Below, in pieces: positions 56,074-64,000 of a stretch of DNA of 64,000 bases (positions are counted from its first letter, which is position 1; each line of letters opens with the position of its first letter). The DNA lies in contig JABABI010000022.1 of the NCBI GenBank assembly GCA_014238335.1, forward strand, positions 26,679-90,678. The letters are read 5' to 3'. The notes beneath the pieces were generated by a model. That model had not been told where the DNA came from. It did no database searches and saw nothing but the letters and a program-made list of their open reading frames with translations. This DNA is from Fuerstiella sp. (GTDB lineage Bacteria; Planctomycetota; Planctomycetia; Planctomycetales; Planctomycetaceae). A program made the translations under genes and the position numbers.

Positions 56074-56366
56074 GCGGCACCTCCGTCCGTCAGTGAAACC
56101 GCGCCCATGGCTCCCTTCATTCCGTCGGCGGACTGAGGCAACTCGGTGCTGTGATCACTGAGCAACTCCAGAATCCGTCTGGCCCGCTGAGTCTGACCGT
56201 CGAGCAGAATCTCGACAGCACGCCGGAACGCCTCGTCACGAAAATCCGACAGGGCGTCTCCCTGACCGCGATCAATGCGATCGAGGTATGCGGCGATGTC
56301 CACCAGCTTGGCTCGGTGTTCCATAAAGTAGGTGTCGACGACCTGCTGTTTTGTTTGAGGATTCAT
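56070..56366 (-). CDS. Small protein coupled to TatD-like hydrolase
   Basis: ATG 56366 gives 98 residues starting MNPQTKQQVVDTYFMEHRAK. The helical content is high and no membrane segment is present. No family recognised. The stop overlaps the TatD start by 4 bases, so a joint function is likely. A long in-frame extension upstream to 56678 is Pro/Arg rich and unlikely to be translated. Confidence 0.6.
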   Translation of the reverse strand: MNPQTKQQVVDTYFMEHRAKLVDIAAYLDRIDRGQGDALSDFRDEAFRRAVEILLDGQTQRARRILELLSDHSTELPQSADGMKGAMGAVSLTDGGAA

Positions 56367-56720
56367 ACCGGTGGGTTGCGAAAGAACTGTTTTCAGTCTC
56401 AAGTGACTACGATTTCGACGAGGTAACGGAGCGATTTTAACGTCATTGAGTCGATTATCCACCGTTTCCAGGACGGCGCGGACAATCCCCGATAATACCG
56501 TGGGGCAGGTGAACCAAAGCGTATGCCCGATTCCTGCGACGATCAATATCGTCGGCCCCCTGAAACGACCGTGTGTGTCGGGGCGTGTGTTGTGCCTGCT
56601 GCAGTACTTACTCCCGGAATCACAGCGTATGGTCCACGCTGACGCTGTGGGATTTGGCCAATTCCCTTTATGCTGCAACCCTGTACAAAAAGTCCATCGA
56701 ATTCTAAATGATCGATTGCT
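56367..56720. promoter_or_regulatory. Divergent spacer with a palindrome
   Basis: This 354-base spacer separates the TatD operon from the propeller gene. A palindrome with 8-bp arms (56621-56628, 56642-56649) lies about 75 bases upstream of the propeller start. Nothing else was seen. Confidence 0.35.
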
Positions 56721-58304
56721 GTGAATTCAATTCATACTCTTTCGCTGTTTGTTTTTTTTACTTCAGCTTCTGCAGTCTGCGCCGACGAGACGTGGCCGCA
56801 GGCGGCCGGACCGAACGGTTCGTGGACGACAGAGACTCATCAACGTGTACCGACGCACTGGAGTGGCAGCACGGGCAAGAACATTCTGTGGGCAACGACG
56901 CTCGACGAGGGCGGGCAGAGCGGAATTGCAGTGTCCGGCGACCGCCTGTTTTTGACAATCAACAGGCCGCTGCCTTCGGGAACGTCTGTCAATGACGCGA
57001 CCGGAACTGACGTCGTTGGGGTGTGCTTTGGTTCAGCAACGGGCCGAAAACTGTGGCAGATCGACTTACCCGGTAAGAAACCGATGCCGCATTCGGGCTT
57101 GTTTTCGGACAACACTTCGCCGACACCCGTGACAGACGGACGGCATGTGTGGTTCGTCAATGCGGGCGGACTGATCGTCTGTTGCACAGTGGACGGCGAG
57201 CAGGTCTGGTCCCGGCCGTTTGAAACCCGCACCAGACACAATGCCAAGAATTGCGAACCGATGTTATCGGGCGACTGGCTGATGTACGTCGCTATGCGTG
57301 ACGAAGATGACCCCGCCCGCAGACCCATGCTGGCGCAGAAAGGCAAGCGGGAAAGTGATTCCAGCGGCTGGCCGTGGACGTTTGTTCGCGCGTGGGACAA
57401 GTTGACAGGGCAGCCGAAGTGGGTCGCCGAAGACGGTACCAGTATTCACAACACGCCAACGTGCAGTATGGCGGGCGGCAGGCCCGTCATGTTTCATGGA
57501 CGCGGTGGAGGCCATCGGCCCCCCGAGGAACCATACGGATTTTCACTGACCAGTCTTGGTCCCGCGACGCCCGGTGAAACGCTGTGGCGGCGAGACATCA
57601 CCAGTGGCATGGCGTTTTTTGTGACAAATTTTGACGACCGATTTGCGTACTGCTTCGATACAGGTGCACTGGTGTTGCTGGACATCGAATCCGGCGAGAT
57701 CCGGAAAACGATCTCACTGACTCGCAACGTTGATGTGCGCACGTGGCACGCAGCGACGGAAAAGCACGTTCTGCAGGCAAACGCGATATTTAAGCCACCA
57801 GGAAAGAAGGCAAAAAGTTATCCAACCAATCAGACAAACATTGTTGTCGGAAAACACTGTCTGTTTATGACTCATGAAGGGCACATGATTGGTCGAGCGA
57901 ATATCGAGACCGGCAAAGTGGAGTATCTGCAGGTTCCAATTCAGGCCGTGCGTGCGCGGGACGGTGGCGAACAGTTCCTGTGGGATCATCACATCCCCGC
58001 CGATACGCAGAACTCGCGCGACATCGACACGGCCGCCGACCGCCGGGCTAAAGGCGACGGGTGGGGGCATGTGACAGCAGCCAGCCCCATTGCTGTGAAC
58101 AGTCTTGTTTACTTTTCAACCATGCTCGGCACCGTGTATGTGATCAATGCGAGTGCCGAGCAGCTTGATGCTGCCGCCCTTGTTGCGGTGAATGATCTCG
58201 GGCAGGCCGGACACACGTGGAGTCTCAGTTCGCTCAGTTACGCGGATGGCCGACTGTATCATCGTGGCCTCAAGCGGCTGATCTGCATCAAGGACTCGCC
58301 GTGA
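56721..58304 (+). CDS. Exported PQQ-type beta-propeller protein
   Basis: GTG 56721 gives a signal peptide (SLFVFFTSASAVCADE). The protein carries repeated propeller blades (e.g. WPQAAGPNGSWTTETHQRVP, GKNILWATTLDEGGQSGIAV, FGSATGRKLWQIDLPGKKPM, YVINASAEQLDAAALVAVND) of the PQQ/YWTD-like type with outer-membrane-assembly BamB-like layout. Without visible PQQ ligands, binding of a cofactor is unproven. The ribosome site is weak. Family members are exported scaffold or dehydrogenase-like proteins in planctomycetes. Confidence 0.85.
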   Translation: MNSIHTLSLFVFFTSASAVCADETWPQAAGPNGSWTTETHQRVPTHWSGSTGKNILWATTLDEGGQSGIAVSGDRLFLTINRPLPSGTSVNDATGTDVVGVCFGSATGRKLWQIDLPGKKPMPHSGLFSDNTSPTPVTDGRHVWFVNAGGLIVCCTVDGEQVWSRPFETRTRHNAKNCEPMLSGDWLMYVAMRDEDDPARRPMLAQKGKRESDSSGWPWTFVRAWDKLTGQPKWVAEDGTSIHNTPTCSMAGGRPVMFHGRGGGHRPPEEPYGFSLTSLGPATPGETLWRRDITSGMAFFVTNFDDRFAYCFDTGALVLLDIESGEIRKTISLTRNVDVRTWHAATEKHVLQANAIFKPPGKKAKSYPTNQTNIVVGKHCLFMTHEGHMIGRANIETGKVEYLQVPIQAVRARDGGEQFLWDHHIPADTQNSRDIDTAADRRAKGDGWGHVTAASPIAVNSLVYFSTMLGTVYVINASAEQLDAAALVAVNDLGQAGHTWSLSSLSYADGRLYHRGLKRLICIKDSP

Positions 58305-58389
58305 AGTTCGACACTGTGACATCGTGCAGCCACTAATGTACTCGGTCGTTATCGAGACCGTGATGGATTCGTCATGACAGTGGCAGTGT

Positions 58390-58707
58390 GTTCTGTTTTC
58401 ACAAGGAAAACGATCTGGGGCACTTCGAATCTGCGTTCTGCGCAGTTGCAGGGCCGGCTCCACCGGCCGTAATGCCTAAACCTGGGAATTCACGTAACTC
58501 TGCTACCGCTGGACACATCGTTCGTTTAACCGCGTGGGCATCGCCCCGCGGTTCACACACGAGGATGCGCGGCCCGCCGGGCTCGCGGTTAAACGAGAGC
58601 AACACGCACCACTTTCACGAGAGCTATCCTGCGATCACTTTTCAGAACGATTTTGATTTGCCATGATGTCGACCCTCTGTTCTGGTATTTTCCCCGGGAG
58701 ACAATCT
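58390..58707. repeat. Spacer with leader duplication and nested palindrome
   Basis: The leader of the downstream lactonase gene occurs twice: 58390-58440 and 58680-58731 share a 21-bp exact core (58419-58439 and 58710-58730) with similar flanks. Between them lies an inverted repeat with 12-bp arms (58523-58534, 58584-58595) enclosing a second, CCGCG/CGCGG hairpin around 58530-58552. The layout suggests insertion or rearrangement of an extragenic element in the leader. Confidence 0.6.
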
Positions 58708-59883
58708 GTGGCACTTCGAATCTGCGTTCTTGCGTGTTGGGCGGCTTTCTTGTTTACTGTTTCTGAAACGAAAGGCACCGAGCCTGTGGCAAACACAGTC
58801 AGTCAGAAGGGCGATTTGATCGATGTGTGGCTGGGAACAAGCAGTCGCAGGCCCAGTCAGGGCATCTATCACTGCACACTGAATACCACCAACGGAAAGC
58901 TATCCGACCCGACGCTGGTGGCGGAGATCTCGGGCCCCGGATTTCTGGCGATGCATCCTTCGCTGTCCGTGATGTATGCCGTCGGTGGAGTTGATGGGAA
59001 GCCGTCGGTGGCCGCATATGCGATTGCCGGTACGTTGAACGACGCATCGCTGACGTTGCTCAATTCCATCGAAATCGGTGACGGCGGTGCGGCTCATGTG
59101 TCGGTGGATGCCACCGGTAAAACGGTCCTGACGGCTCAGTACGGCGGAGGATCCACCGGTGTCTTTTCGCTGAACGGTGATGGATCTCTGAAGGCACGCA
59201 CACAATTGATCAAACACGAAGGTGCTTCCAACGCGGTCACAGGTCGACAAACCAAATCTCACGCTCACTGGACGGGATTCTCTCCGGATAACAGATTTGC
59301 TTTTGTGCCGGATCTGGGCCTGGACAAGGTACTGATTTATAAGGTGGATGCGGCGGCCTCAAAAATCCAGTCACACGGATCCGGCACCATTGCTCCAGGC
59401 GGCGGTCCTCGTCACATGAAGTTTCACAATAACGGAAAGTGGATCTACGTACTGCACGAGCTGGACCTGAGCGTCACGGTCTTCGATTATGACGCGGATG
59501 CGGGCACAATGACGGCAAAGCAGACGATCGAAACAGTGCCGACGGCAGATCTGGCAAAGGAACAGGCCAAAAGCTGCTCTGAGATCCGAGTCCACCCATC
59601 GGGAAGATTTGTCTACGCCGCGAACCGAGGCCACGACACGATTACAGCTTTCCACGTAGACGAGCATACCGGCGAACTGACATTTATCGAACGAGAATTT
59701 GTGCGTGGTGCGACACCGCGAAACTTCAATATCGATCCGTCGGGGAAGTGGTTACTGGCGGCCGGGCAGGACTCTCACACGCTGGCATCGTTTGAAGTAA
59801 ATCCTGACAACGGTGAACTGACCTACAACCGCAGCAATGTTCACGCTCCATCATGCATCTGCGTGCTGTTCGGGCATGAGTAA
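58708..59883 (+). CDS. Exported lactonase-type seven-bladed propeller (6-phosphogluconolactonase/muconate cycloisomerase-like)
   Basis: GTG 58708 follows GGGAGAC; ATG 58663 would add 15 residues. The signal peptide (MALRICVLACWAAFLFTVSE) precedes a lactonase propeller: YHCTLNTTNGKLSDPTLVA, FLAMHPSLSVMYAVGG, LTAQYGGGSTGVFSL, HWTGFSPDNRFAFVPDLGLDKVL, GGGPRHMKFHNNGKWIYVLHELD, and ATPRNFNIDPSGKWLLAAGQ. Family members hydrolyse lactones of sugar acids. Export fits a periplasmic sugar oxidation chain. Confidence 0.9.
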   Translation: MALRICVLACWAAFLFTVSETKGTEPVANTVSQKGDLIDVWLGTSSRRPSQGIYHCTLNTTNGKLSDPTLVAEISGPGFLAMHPSLSVMYAVGGVDGKPSVAAYAIAGTLNDASLTLLNSIEIGDGGAAHVSVDATGKTVLTAQYGGGSTGVFSLNGDGSLKARTQLIKHEGASNAVTGRQTKSHAHWTGFSPDNRFAFVPDLGLDKVLIYKVDAAASKIQSHGSGTIAPGGGPRHMKFHNNGKWIYVLHELDLSVTVFDYDADAGTMTAKQTIETVPTADLAKEQAKSCSEIRVHPSGRFVYAANRGHDTITAFHVDEHTGELTFIEREFVRGATPRNFNIDPSGKWLLAAGQDSHTLASFEVNPDNGELTYNRSNVHAPSCICVLFGHE

Positions 59884-59904
59884 CGGCCCCCGACAGCCAG
59901 CGTC

Positions 59905-61236
59905 TCAGGAACTCGCGTTCCCCATCAGAGTTGCCAGCCATCGCGTGTCTTCGAAACCATCCAGGGCGATGCGGGCGGTCATGGTCAACGGCACGGAAAG
60001 CAGCATGCCGATCGGGCCGAGTACCCAGCCCCAGAAGATCAGCGAAAAGAAAACGATCAAAGGTGACAGGCCGAGTCCTTTGCCCATTACGCGTGGCTCA
60101 ATGAAATTGCCAATGGCAACGTTGATGACTGCGAATCCCACCGCCACGGCACCGCCGACAAGAAATGTCGATTCCAGCGAAGCGATCAGAACAGCCGGTA
60201 TCGCAGCCAGTATCGATCCCACGTTGGGGATGTAATTGAAAAAGAAAGCCAGCAGTCCCCACAGTGCCGGGTGCGGCACCTTCAGTGGAATCAGCCAGAG
60301 TGTCACCAGAATACCAGTCGCCAGACTGATCCAGGTCTTGATGACAATGTACTGCTGAATACTTTCCACGATCTGGTCAGCCCGTGCCTTCGTTTCTTCC
60401 GTGCGGACAAATGCGTTTTTCATCTTGGCGTTGAACGTGCCAACTTCCAGCAGAATGAAGACGACAGTCAGCAGAATCAGAAACACATTGCTGAGAACCT
60501 TGCCAATGCTGCCTGCAACGCTGGCCGCCCATGAAAGCGCCACTCCCGGATCGAATTGTGAATACAGAAATTCGCCCAGGCTCTTCCGCGGCTTAACCAG
60601 CGTTGACGGCACGTCGGGGGCGTCGTTGTCGTCAACCGACAGAAGATCTGACGATTCAGAGTCTGTCGGTCCCGCCTGAAAGCTGTCGAGTTTCGCTGCC
60701 GGTTCCATGTCGATCCCATTCGGGGCGACGACGGCTTCCGTTTCTTGCTGCGGTGCACCCTGGTCTGTGACAGGCGTCTGCTCGTCACCGATGTTCGTCA
60801 CCGAGTCGGCGTCAGAGTCCGCATCATCCTCCAACTCATCGCCTGCGGTTGCGGTGTCGTCCTTGAAGTCGATGACGCTCGCCCACCAGCGATCAAAGAT
60901 GGCACGCTTCTCCAGGATTTTGTCTCGATAATGGTACTGCTGCTGATCAGACGTGAAGCTGGCGATTGAGCCGGTGACAAAGAAAACCACACCGATCAGA
61001 GTGGCCGACAGCACGCTGATGACAATTAGCAGAGCCAGCCAGTCGGCAATCTTTCGTTTAATCAGTCCAAAGTAAGCGGGTGCCGTGATGACAGAAAGAA
61101 ATACTGCCAGCAACAGTGGATTCAGAATGGGCTCTGCCGCCCGCAAACCTGCCACCACAATTACAAACGCGGCCGCCATGTACAGAAAGGAAACACCGCG
61201 ATCCTGTGGCTGCGTAGATGATTTGCTGTCAACCAT
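59905..61236 (-). CDS. AI-2E family transporter-like permease with acidic insert
   Basis: ATG 61236 follows GGAG; the frame could extend to 61263. The N-terminal helices, then VVFILLEVG and the C-terminal helical block (ISLATGILVTLWLIPLKVPH; FFFNYIPNVGSILAAIPAVL; GNFIEPRVMGKGLGLSPLIV) match the AI-2E/PerM family (PF01594). Residues about 130-235 are a long acidic, Asp/Glu/Ser/Thr-rich segment (DELEDDADSDADSVTN) not normally present in the family. Members transport small solutes or are permease-like ion/solute proteins. Substrate unknown. Confidence 0.85.
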   Translation of the reverse strand: MVDSKSSTQPQDRGVSFLYMAAAFVIVVAGLRAAEPILNPLLLAVFLSVITAPAYFGLIKRKIADWLALLIVISVLSATLIGVVFFVTGSIASFTSDQQQYHYRDKILEKRAIFDRWWASVIDFKDDTATAGDELEDDADSDADSVTNIGDEQTPVTDQGAPQQETEAVVAPNGIDMEPAAKLDSFQAGPTDSESSDLLSVDDNDAPDVPSTLVKPRKSLGEFLYSQFDPGVALSWAASVAGSIGKVLSNVFLILLTVVFILLEVGTFNAKMKNAFVRTEETKARADQIVESIQQYIVIKTWISLATGILVTLWLIPLKVPHPALWGLLAFFFNYIPNVGSILAAIPAVLIASLESTFLVGGAVAVGFAVINVAIGNFIEPRVMGKGLGLSPLIVFFSLIFWGWVLGPIGMLLSVPLTMTARIALDGFEDTRWLATLMGNASS

Positions 61237-61339
61237 GACGCGATCTCCACGTGGTACGGCCACGTTCCCAAAGGCGTTGAAGTGATCATCTCTACTCTTT
61301 TGCCCTGCTCCCAGGCTTTGGCCCGGCGGTACCTAAGCT

Positions 61340-61434
61340 CGAAGCTTTGCTTCGCCGAAATATTTGCGACCGCCCATCATGGACTGCGAAGCAGAGCTTC
61401 GCAAATATGCGGTCCCAAACGGGAGTTTGGGACC
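61340..61434. repeat. Cluster of extragenic palindromes
   Basis: Four arm pairs are packed together: 61340-61345/61349-61354; 61360-61369/61399-61408 (10 bp); 61385-61392/61396-61403 (8 bp); 61411-61420/61425-61434 (10 bp, loop GGGA). It sits in the 241-base spacer between two minus-strand transporter genes. REP-like or BIME-like. Confidence 0.7.
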
Positions 61435-61477
61435 GATAATCGCAAGGTTCTTACCAGCAGAAACACGTCAGCTGTTG

Positions 61478-62851
61478 CTATTCGGTACCTGCTTCTTGTT
61501 CCAGACCATCAGTCTTGTCCCAGAATGTCAGGAAGAACAGCATGGCAACACCGGCCGCGAGTCCCGCTGGCATCAACCAGAATTGTGCAGCACCGGCCAG
61601 CCAGCCTTCCTGCGTCGTCGGGTCCAGAGCGATGCTGTCACCCCAGTAGCCGAGAACATAATTGCCGACCAGCATGCCGGCACCATACGTCAGCAATCCA
61701 ACCAGTGCCTGAGCGCTGGTTCGAATGCCAGCTGGTGCCACCCGGTCCGTGTACAGTTGTCCGGTCACAAAGAAGAAGTCGTAGCAGATTCCATGCAGCA
61801 CAATTCCCAGCACCAGCATCGCAGACGACGATGGCATCAGTCCGAACAGAGCGTAGCGTGCTGCCCAGGCCAGCATGCCGACCAGCAGCATCCACTTAAC
61901 GCCCAGACGGGCCAGAAAGAACGGCACCAGCGCCATAAAGAAGATTTCACTCACCTGGCCCAAAGCCATCACGCCGGCCGTGTCCTCGCCGAATGACATT
62001 TTGCTGACGAATTCGTAGGTTCGAGCGTAATAGAAGGCCAGAGGAATGCAGATCAGAAACGAGCACAAAGCAAACACCGCGTACGAGGGGTTCCTGAACA
62101 GCTGAATCGCGTCCAGTCCCAGCACTTTCACAATGCTGAGCGGTTCTCCGCATCCCTGAGGCGGCGAAGGAGGTAAGGTGAAGCTGTAGATGCCAAAGAT
62201 GATGCTCGCGATCGCTGAAATCTGGAGCGGCAGACTGGTGGCTCCGGCGTTTTCAATGCCCGGCAGGACTGGAAACGGCGCGAGGCCAAACAGAGATTCA
62301 GAAACGACCAAGCCGGCCACAATCCATCCGATCGTGCCCCATAATCGGATTTTCGGGAAATCGTTTTCGACAGAATCCACATTCTGAAAGGTGATGGCGT
62401 TCACCAGAGCCAGTGTCGGCATGTAGCACAGAAAGAATGCGAGCATGACCCAGAAAAACTGATCCGGCGAATCTGAGATCGTGCTGCACCACCACAGAAT
62501 GGCTCCGCCGACCAGATGTAGAACACCGTTGACACGTTCCTTGTTGAACAATCGGTCGGCGACAAACCCAACGATCAGTGGCGCAAACAGGGCGGCCCAC
62601 GTTTGAGTCGCGTAACTGCTGCCGATAATCTGATTCAACGTCCCCTGCTGTTGATAGCTCGCAAATATCACTCCCAGGTAGCTGCCCATCGGGACAAAAA
62701 ATGCGCCCCAGATGAAAAACTCCAGAAACATCATGATGTTCAGGCGGAGTCTGACATTGCTGCTTCCGCCTGTCGCACCGCCAGAATCAGATGTGTTATG
62801 GGGATTATCTGCAGCAGCGCCGTCGCCCGCTGAATTCGTTGCTTCAGTCAT
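61478..62851 (-). CDS. MFS permease, nucleoside:H+ symporter (NupG-like)
   Basis: ATG 62851 gives MTEATNSAGD, a polar lead, then about 12 helices over 457 residues. Marks include FLEFFIWGAFFVPMGSYLG, GFVADRLFNKERVNG, LWGTIGWIVAGLVVSES, and GICYDFFFVTGQLYTDRVAP, which fit the NHS/NUP nucleoside permease family. It probably imports nucleosides or other sugars with protons. Longer in-frame extension upstream (to 62944) crosses the repeat at 62896 and is rejected. Confidence 0.88.
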   Translation of the reverse strand: MTEATNSAGDGAAADNPHNTSDSGGATGGSSNVRLRLNIMMFLEFFIWGAFFVPMGSYLGVIFASYQQQGTLNQIIGSSYATQTWAALFAPLIVGFVADRLFNKERVNGVLHLVGGAILWWCSTISDSPDQFFWVMLAFFLCYMPTLALVNAITFQNVDSVENDFPKIRLWGTIGWIVAGLVVSESLFGLAPFPVLPGIENAGATSLPLQISAIASIIFGIYSFTLPPSPPQGCGEPLSIVKVLGLDAIQLFRNPSYAVFALCSFLICIPLAFYYARTYEFVSKMSFGEDTAGVMALGQVSEIFFMALVPFFLARLGVKWMLLVGMLAWAARYALFGLMPSSSAMLVLGIVLHGICYDFFFVTGQLYTDRVAPAGIRTSAQALVGLLTYGAGMLVGNYVLGYWGDSIALDPTTQEGWLAGAAQFWLMPAGLAAGVAMLFFLTFWDKTDGLEQEAGTE

Positions 62852-62895
62852 GTCTAAGAAGTCTCCAGACGCAAAAGGAACCAGGCACACCAGGA

Positions 62896-62968
62896 GGGTC
62901 GGGAGTCTTTTTCGCTGGGACGTCACTGAAAAGTCAGCTGACAAATACGCGAAAATGACTCCCGACCC
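62896..62968. repeat. Extragenic palindrome, 20-bp arms with one mismatch
   Basis: Arms 62896-62915 and 62949-62968 (GGGTCGGGAGTC...TTTTCGC type) enclose a 33-base loop that itself contains GTCAGCTGAC. It lies upstream of the MFS gene. The motif type (AAAGGGTCGGGAGTC) is, from memory, associated with REP-type transposase substrates. Confidence 0.7.
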
Positions 62969-63063
62969 TTTCCATGCGGATCAGAACAGAATGCAGAATC
63001 TACAGAGAACGTTGCTCAGGGTGTACCGGTCTGGCCTCTTCGACTCTCGGATTTCCGCAAGTT

Positions 63064-63807
63064 TCACTCCAGGCCGTTGAATAGACGTCTGCCGATTCTG
63101 ACCAAAGTACTGCCTTCGTCGATGGCGACAGCGAAGTCGCTGCTCATCCCCATCGACAGTTCGGGCAGCGTTAATTCGTCGCGCTGTGTGGCATCATTGC
63201 TTCGCAGCCGGTCGCGAAATTCAGACAGAGCGCGAAAGCTGGGACGTGCATCTTCCGGGTCATCGCTGGCAGGTGCCATTGTCATCAGTCCGGCGATTTC
63301 GACGGCTTCATGACAGACGATGACATCAGCCCACGATTCGAGCAGGTCATCCGGCGTAAAACCGGATTTGGATTCTTCCAAAGAGACATTCACCTGCAAC
63401 AGAATCTGCGGACGTATCCCGAATCCACCCGCGATCAAAGCGATCCTTTGCAGCAGTTTCAGCGAATCAACCGAATGGATCATCGCTGGACTCTGTATGG
63501 CCAGCCGAACTTTGTTTCGCTGCAATTGCCCGATCAGGTGCCATTCCGCCTTCGGCATGAGAGCCTGACGTTCTGCCATCTGTTGCGGTCGGCTCTCGCC
63601 AAAGGTTTGGTGCAGGGCAGCGAGTGCCTGAACCCATTCCCACTTTGCGTACTTCGTGACGGCAACCAGACGTACCGCATCGGCAGCCCTGTTCGCGCAG
63701 TCGCATGCCCTGGCGATGTCCTGACGAACAGCGGCAAGATTCTGTGCGATCGTTTCCTGTGTGCTCAAGTCGAATGCCTGCTGCTGTCCATGTAGTGGAG
63801 AGTCCAT
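63064..63807 (-). CDS. YggS-type PLP homeostasis protein
   Basis: ATG 63807 starts MDSPLHGQQQAFDLSTQETI; 63885 would add 26 basic residues. The COG0325 marks are present: VRLVAVTKYAKWEWVQAL (PLP Lys 52), WHLIGQLQRNKVRLAI, QILLQVNVSLEESKSGF, IAGLMTMAP, LSMGMSSDFAVAIDEGSTLVR. It binds PLP without known catalysis and balances cellular B6 and amino-acid pools. It lies alone, upstream of a REP-containing spacer. Confidence 0.92.
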   Translation of the reverse strand: MDSPLHGQQQAFDLSTQETIAQNLAAVRQDIARACDCANRAADAVRLVAVTKYAKWEWVQALAALHQTFGESRPQQMAERQALMPKAEWHLIGQLQRNKVRLAIQSPAMIHSVDSLKLLQRIALIAGGFGIRPQILLQVNVSLEESKSGFTPDDLLESWADVIVCHEAVEIAGLMTMAPASDDPEDARPSFRALSEFRDRLRSNDATQRDELTLPELSMGMSSDFAVAIDEGSTLVRIGRRLFNGLE

Positions 63808-63906
63808 CTCGAATCCATGCAGTGCGGTTGCCCTCACAAGCGCCCAACGGAAGCGGACCATTATCTTCCGAGCGTCAGTTCGCATCGGCTGGCGGGCCGC
63901 CCCGCC

Positions 63907-64000
63907 TTAGGCTGGGCTGTAGCCCAGCATTCTTCGCCAGGCGCTCAGCTGTCCCATATGGATCATCATGTGCCCACCGACGTAAAAGTGGTGCATGGAT
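63907..64000 (-). CDS. C-terminal end of a DinB-family protein (truncated by window edge)
   Basis: The last 30 or so codons, ending with TAA at 63907-63909, read MHHFYVGGHMMIHMGQLSAW followed by RRMLGYSPA. This matches the C-terminal end of DinB/DUF664-like four-helix proteins, where His residues bind a metal. The stop codon region is part of a REP-like palindrome (63911-63928). Confidence 0.6.
   Translation of the reverse strand, partial: SMHHFYVGGHMMIHMGQLSAWRRMLGYSPA
63911..63928. repeat. Palindrome overlapping the end of a coding sequence
   Basis: GCTGGGCT-GT-AGCCCAGC (8-bp arms, 2-nt loop) lies within the last codons of the DinB-like gene. In planctomycetes this sequence type recurs in spacers (from memory); here it appears to have become coding. 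Confidence 0.55.

Noticed and set aside
56367..56678. In-frame extension of the small TatD-partner gene
   Set aside because: Pro/Arg/His-rich and lacking a ribosome site; the ATG at 56366 fits the coding pattern better.

Overview
The window looks like chromosomal DNA of a member of the Planctomycetota, probably a Planctomycetaceae-like or marine lineage. The evidence is the gene content: a propeller protein with a C-terminal PVC-type haem-binding domain, a five-haem PA14 protein, formylglycine sulfatases, secreted GDSL esterases, a Tat-exported Gfo/Idh/MocA oxidoreductase, a ThuA-like protein, a LolA-like protein, many secreted proteins of unknown function, and interspersed palindromic elements in the spacers. 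No rRNA, tRNA, CRISPR array, prophage or intact insertion sequence was recognised. Genes lie on both strands in short runs, and two genes are cut by the window edges (1..848 and 63907..64000).

Region 1-11.5 kb holds a secreted alpha/beta-hydrolase-like protein, a NUDIX hydrolase, a membrane-anchored coiled-coil protein with a 48-residue period, an ankyrin protein, a Gfo/Idh/MocA oxidoreductase divergent from a large PVC cytochrome, a DUF3592 protein and an AIM24 protein. Region 12-18.3 kb holds a minus-strand run of three exported proteins (two share a domain, one carries DUF11), divergent from a LolA-like protein and a VWA protein. Region 18.4-32.4 kb carries an aldose-epimerase-like protein with a RecQ-type helicase, the five-haem cytochrome, a protein made of three 76-residue repeats, ThuA and metallo-beta-lactamase-fold proteins, a decayed M24 peptidase fragment, a lipoprotein MsrB, a four-CBS protein and a multipass membrane protein.

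Region 32.5-41.4 kb is a polysaccharide/ester-processing neighbourhood: a three-part SGNH plus alpha/beta hydrolase, an SDR, a second SGNH hydrolase, two sulfatases and a TIM-barrel sugar isomerase/epimerase. CsrA and a membrane histidine kinase follow. Region 43.7-51.5 kb is a coherent catabolic island: a SelA-fold PLP enzyme, an enolase-superfamily dehydratase, an M81/MlrC protein and an amidohydrolase on one strand, divergent from a second SelA-fold PLP enzyme and an MFS transporter.

Region 51.8-64 kb carries an MMPL/RND exporter, a protein with a metal-binding TRASH-like tail, a TatD hydrolase with a small overlapping partner, a PQQ-type propeller, a lactonase-type propeller, an AI-2E family transporter with an acidic insert, a nucleoside-permease-like MFS protein, a YggS-type PLP protein and the end of a DinB-like protein.

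The least ordinary signals are a ~105-bp dispersed element found three times, each copy starting exactly at the stop codon of a minus-strand gene; the gapless three-repeat protein at 24976; the two-PLP-enzyme catabolic island; the M24 peptidase remnant; the RecQ protein that ends before its zinc site; and several extragenic palindromes, one of which sits between two copies of the same gene leader.
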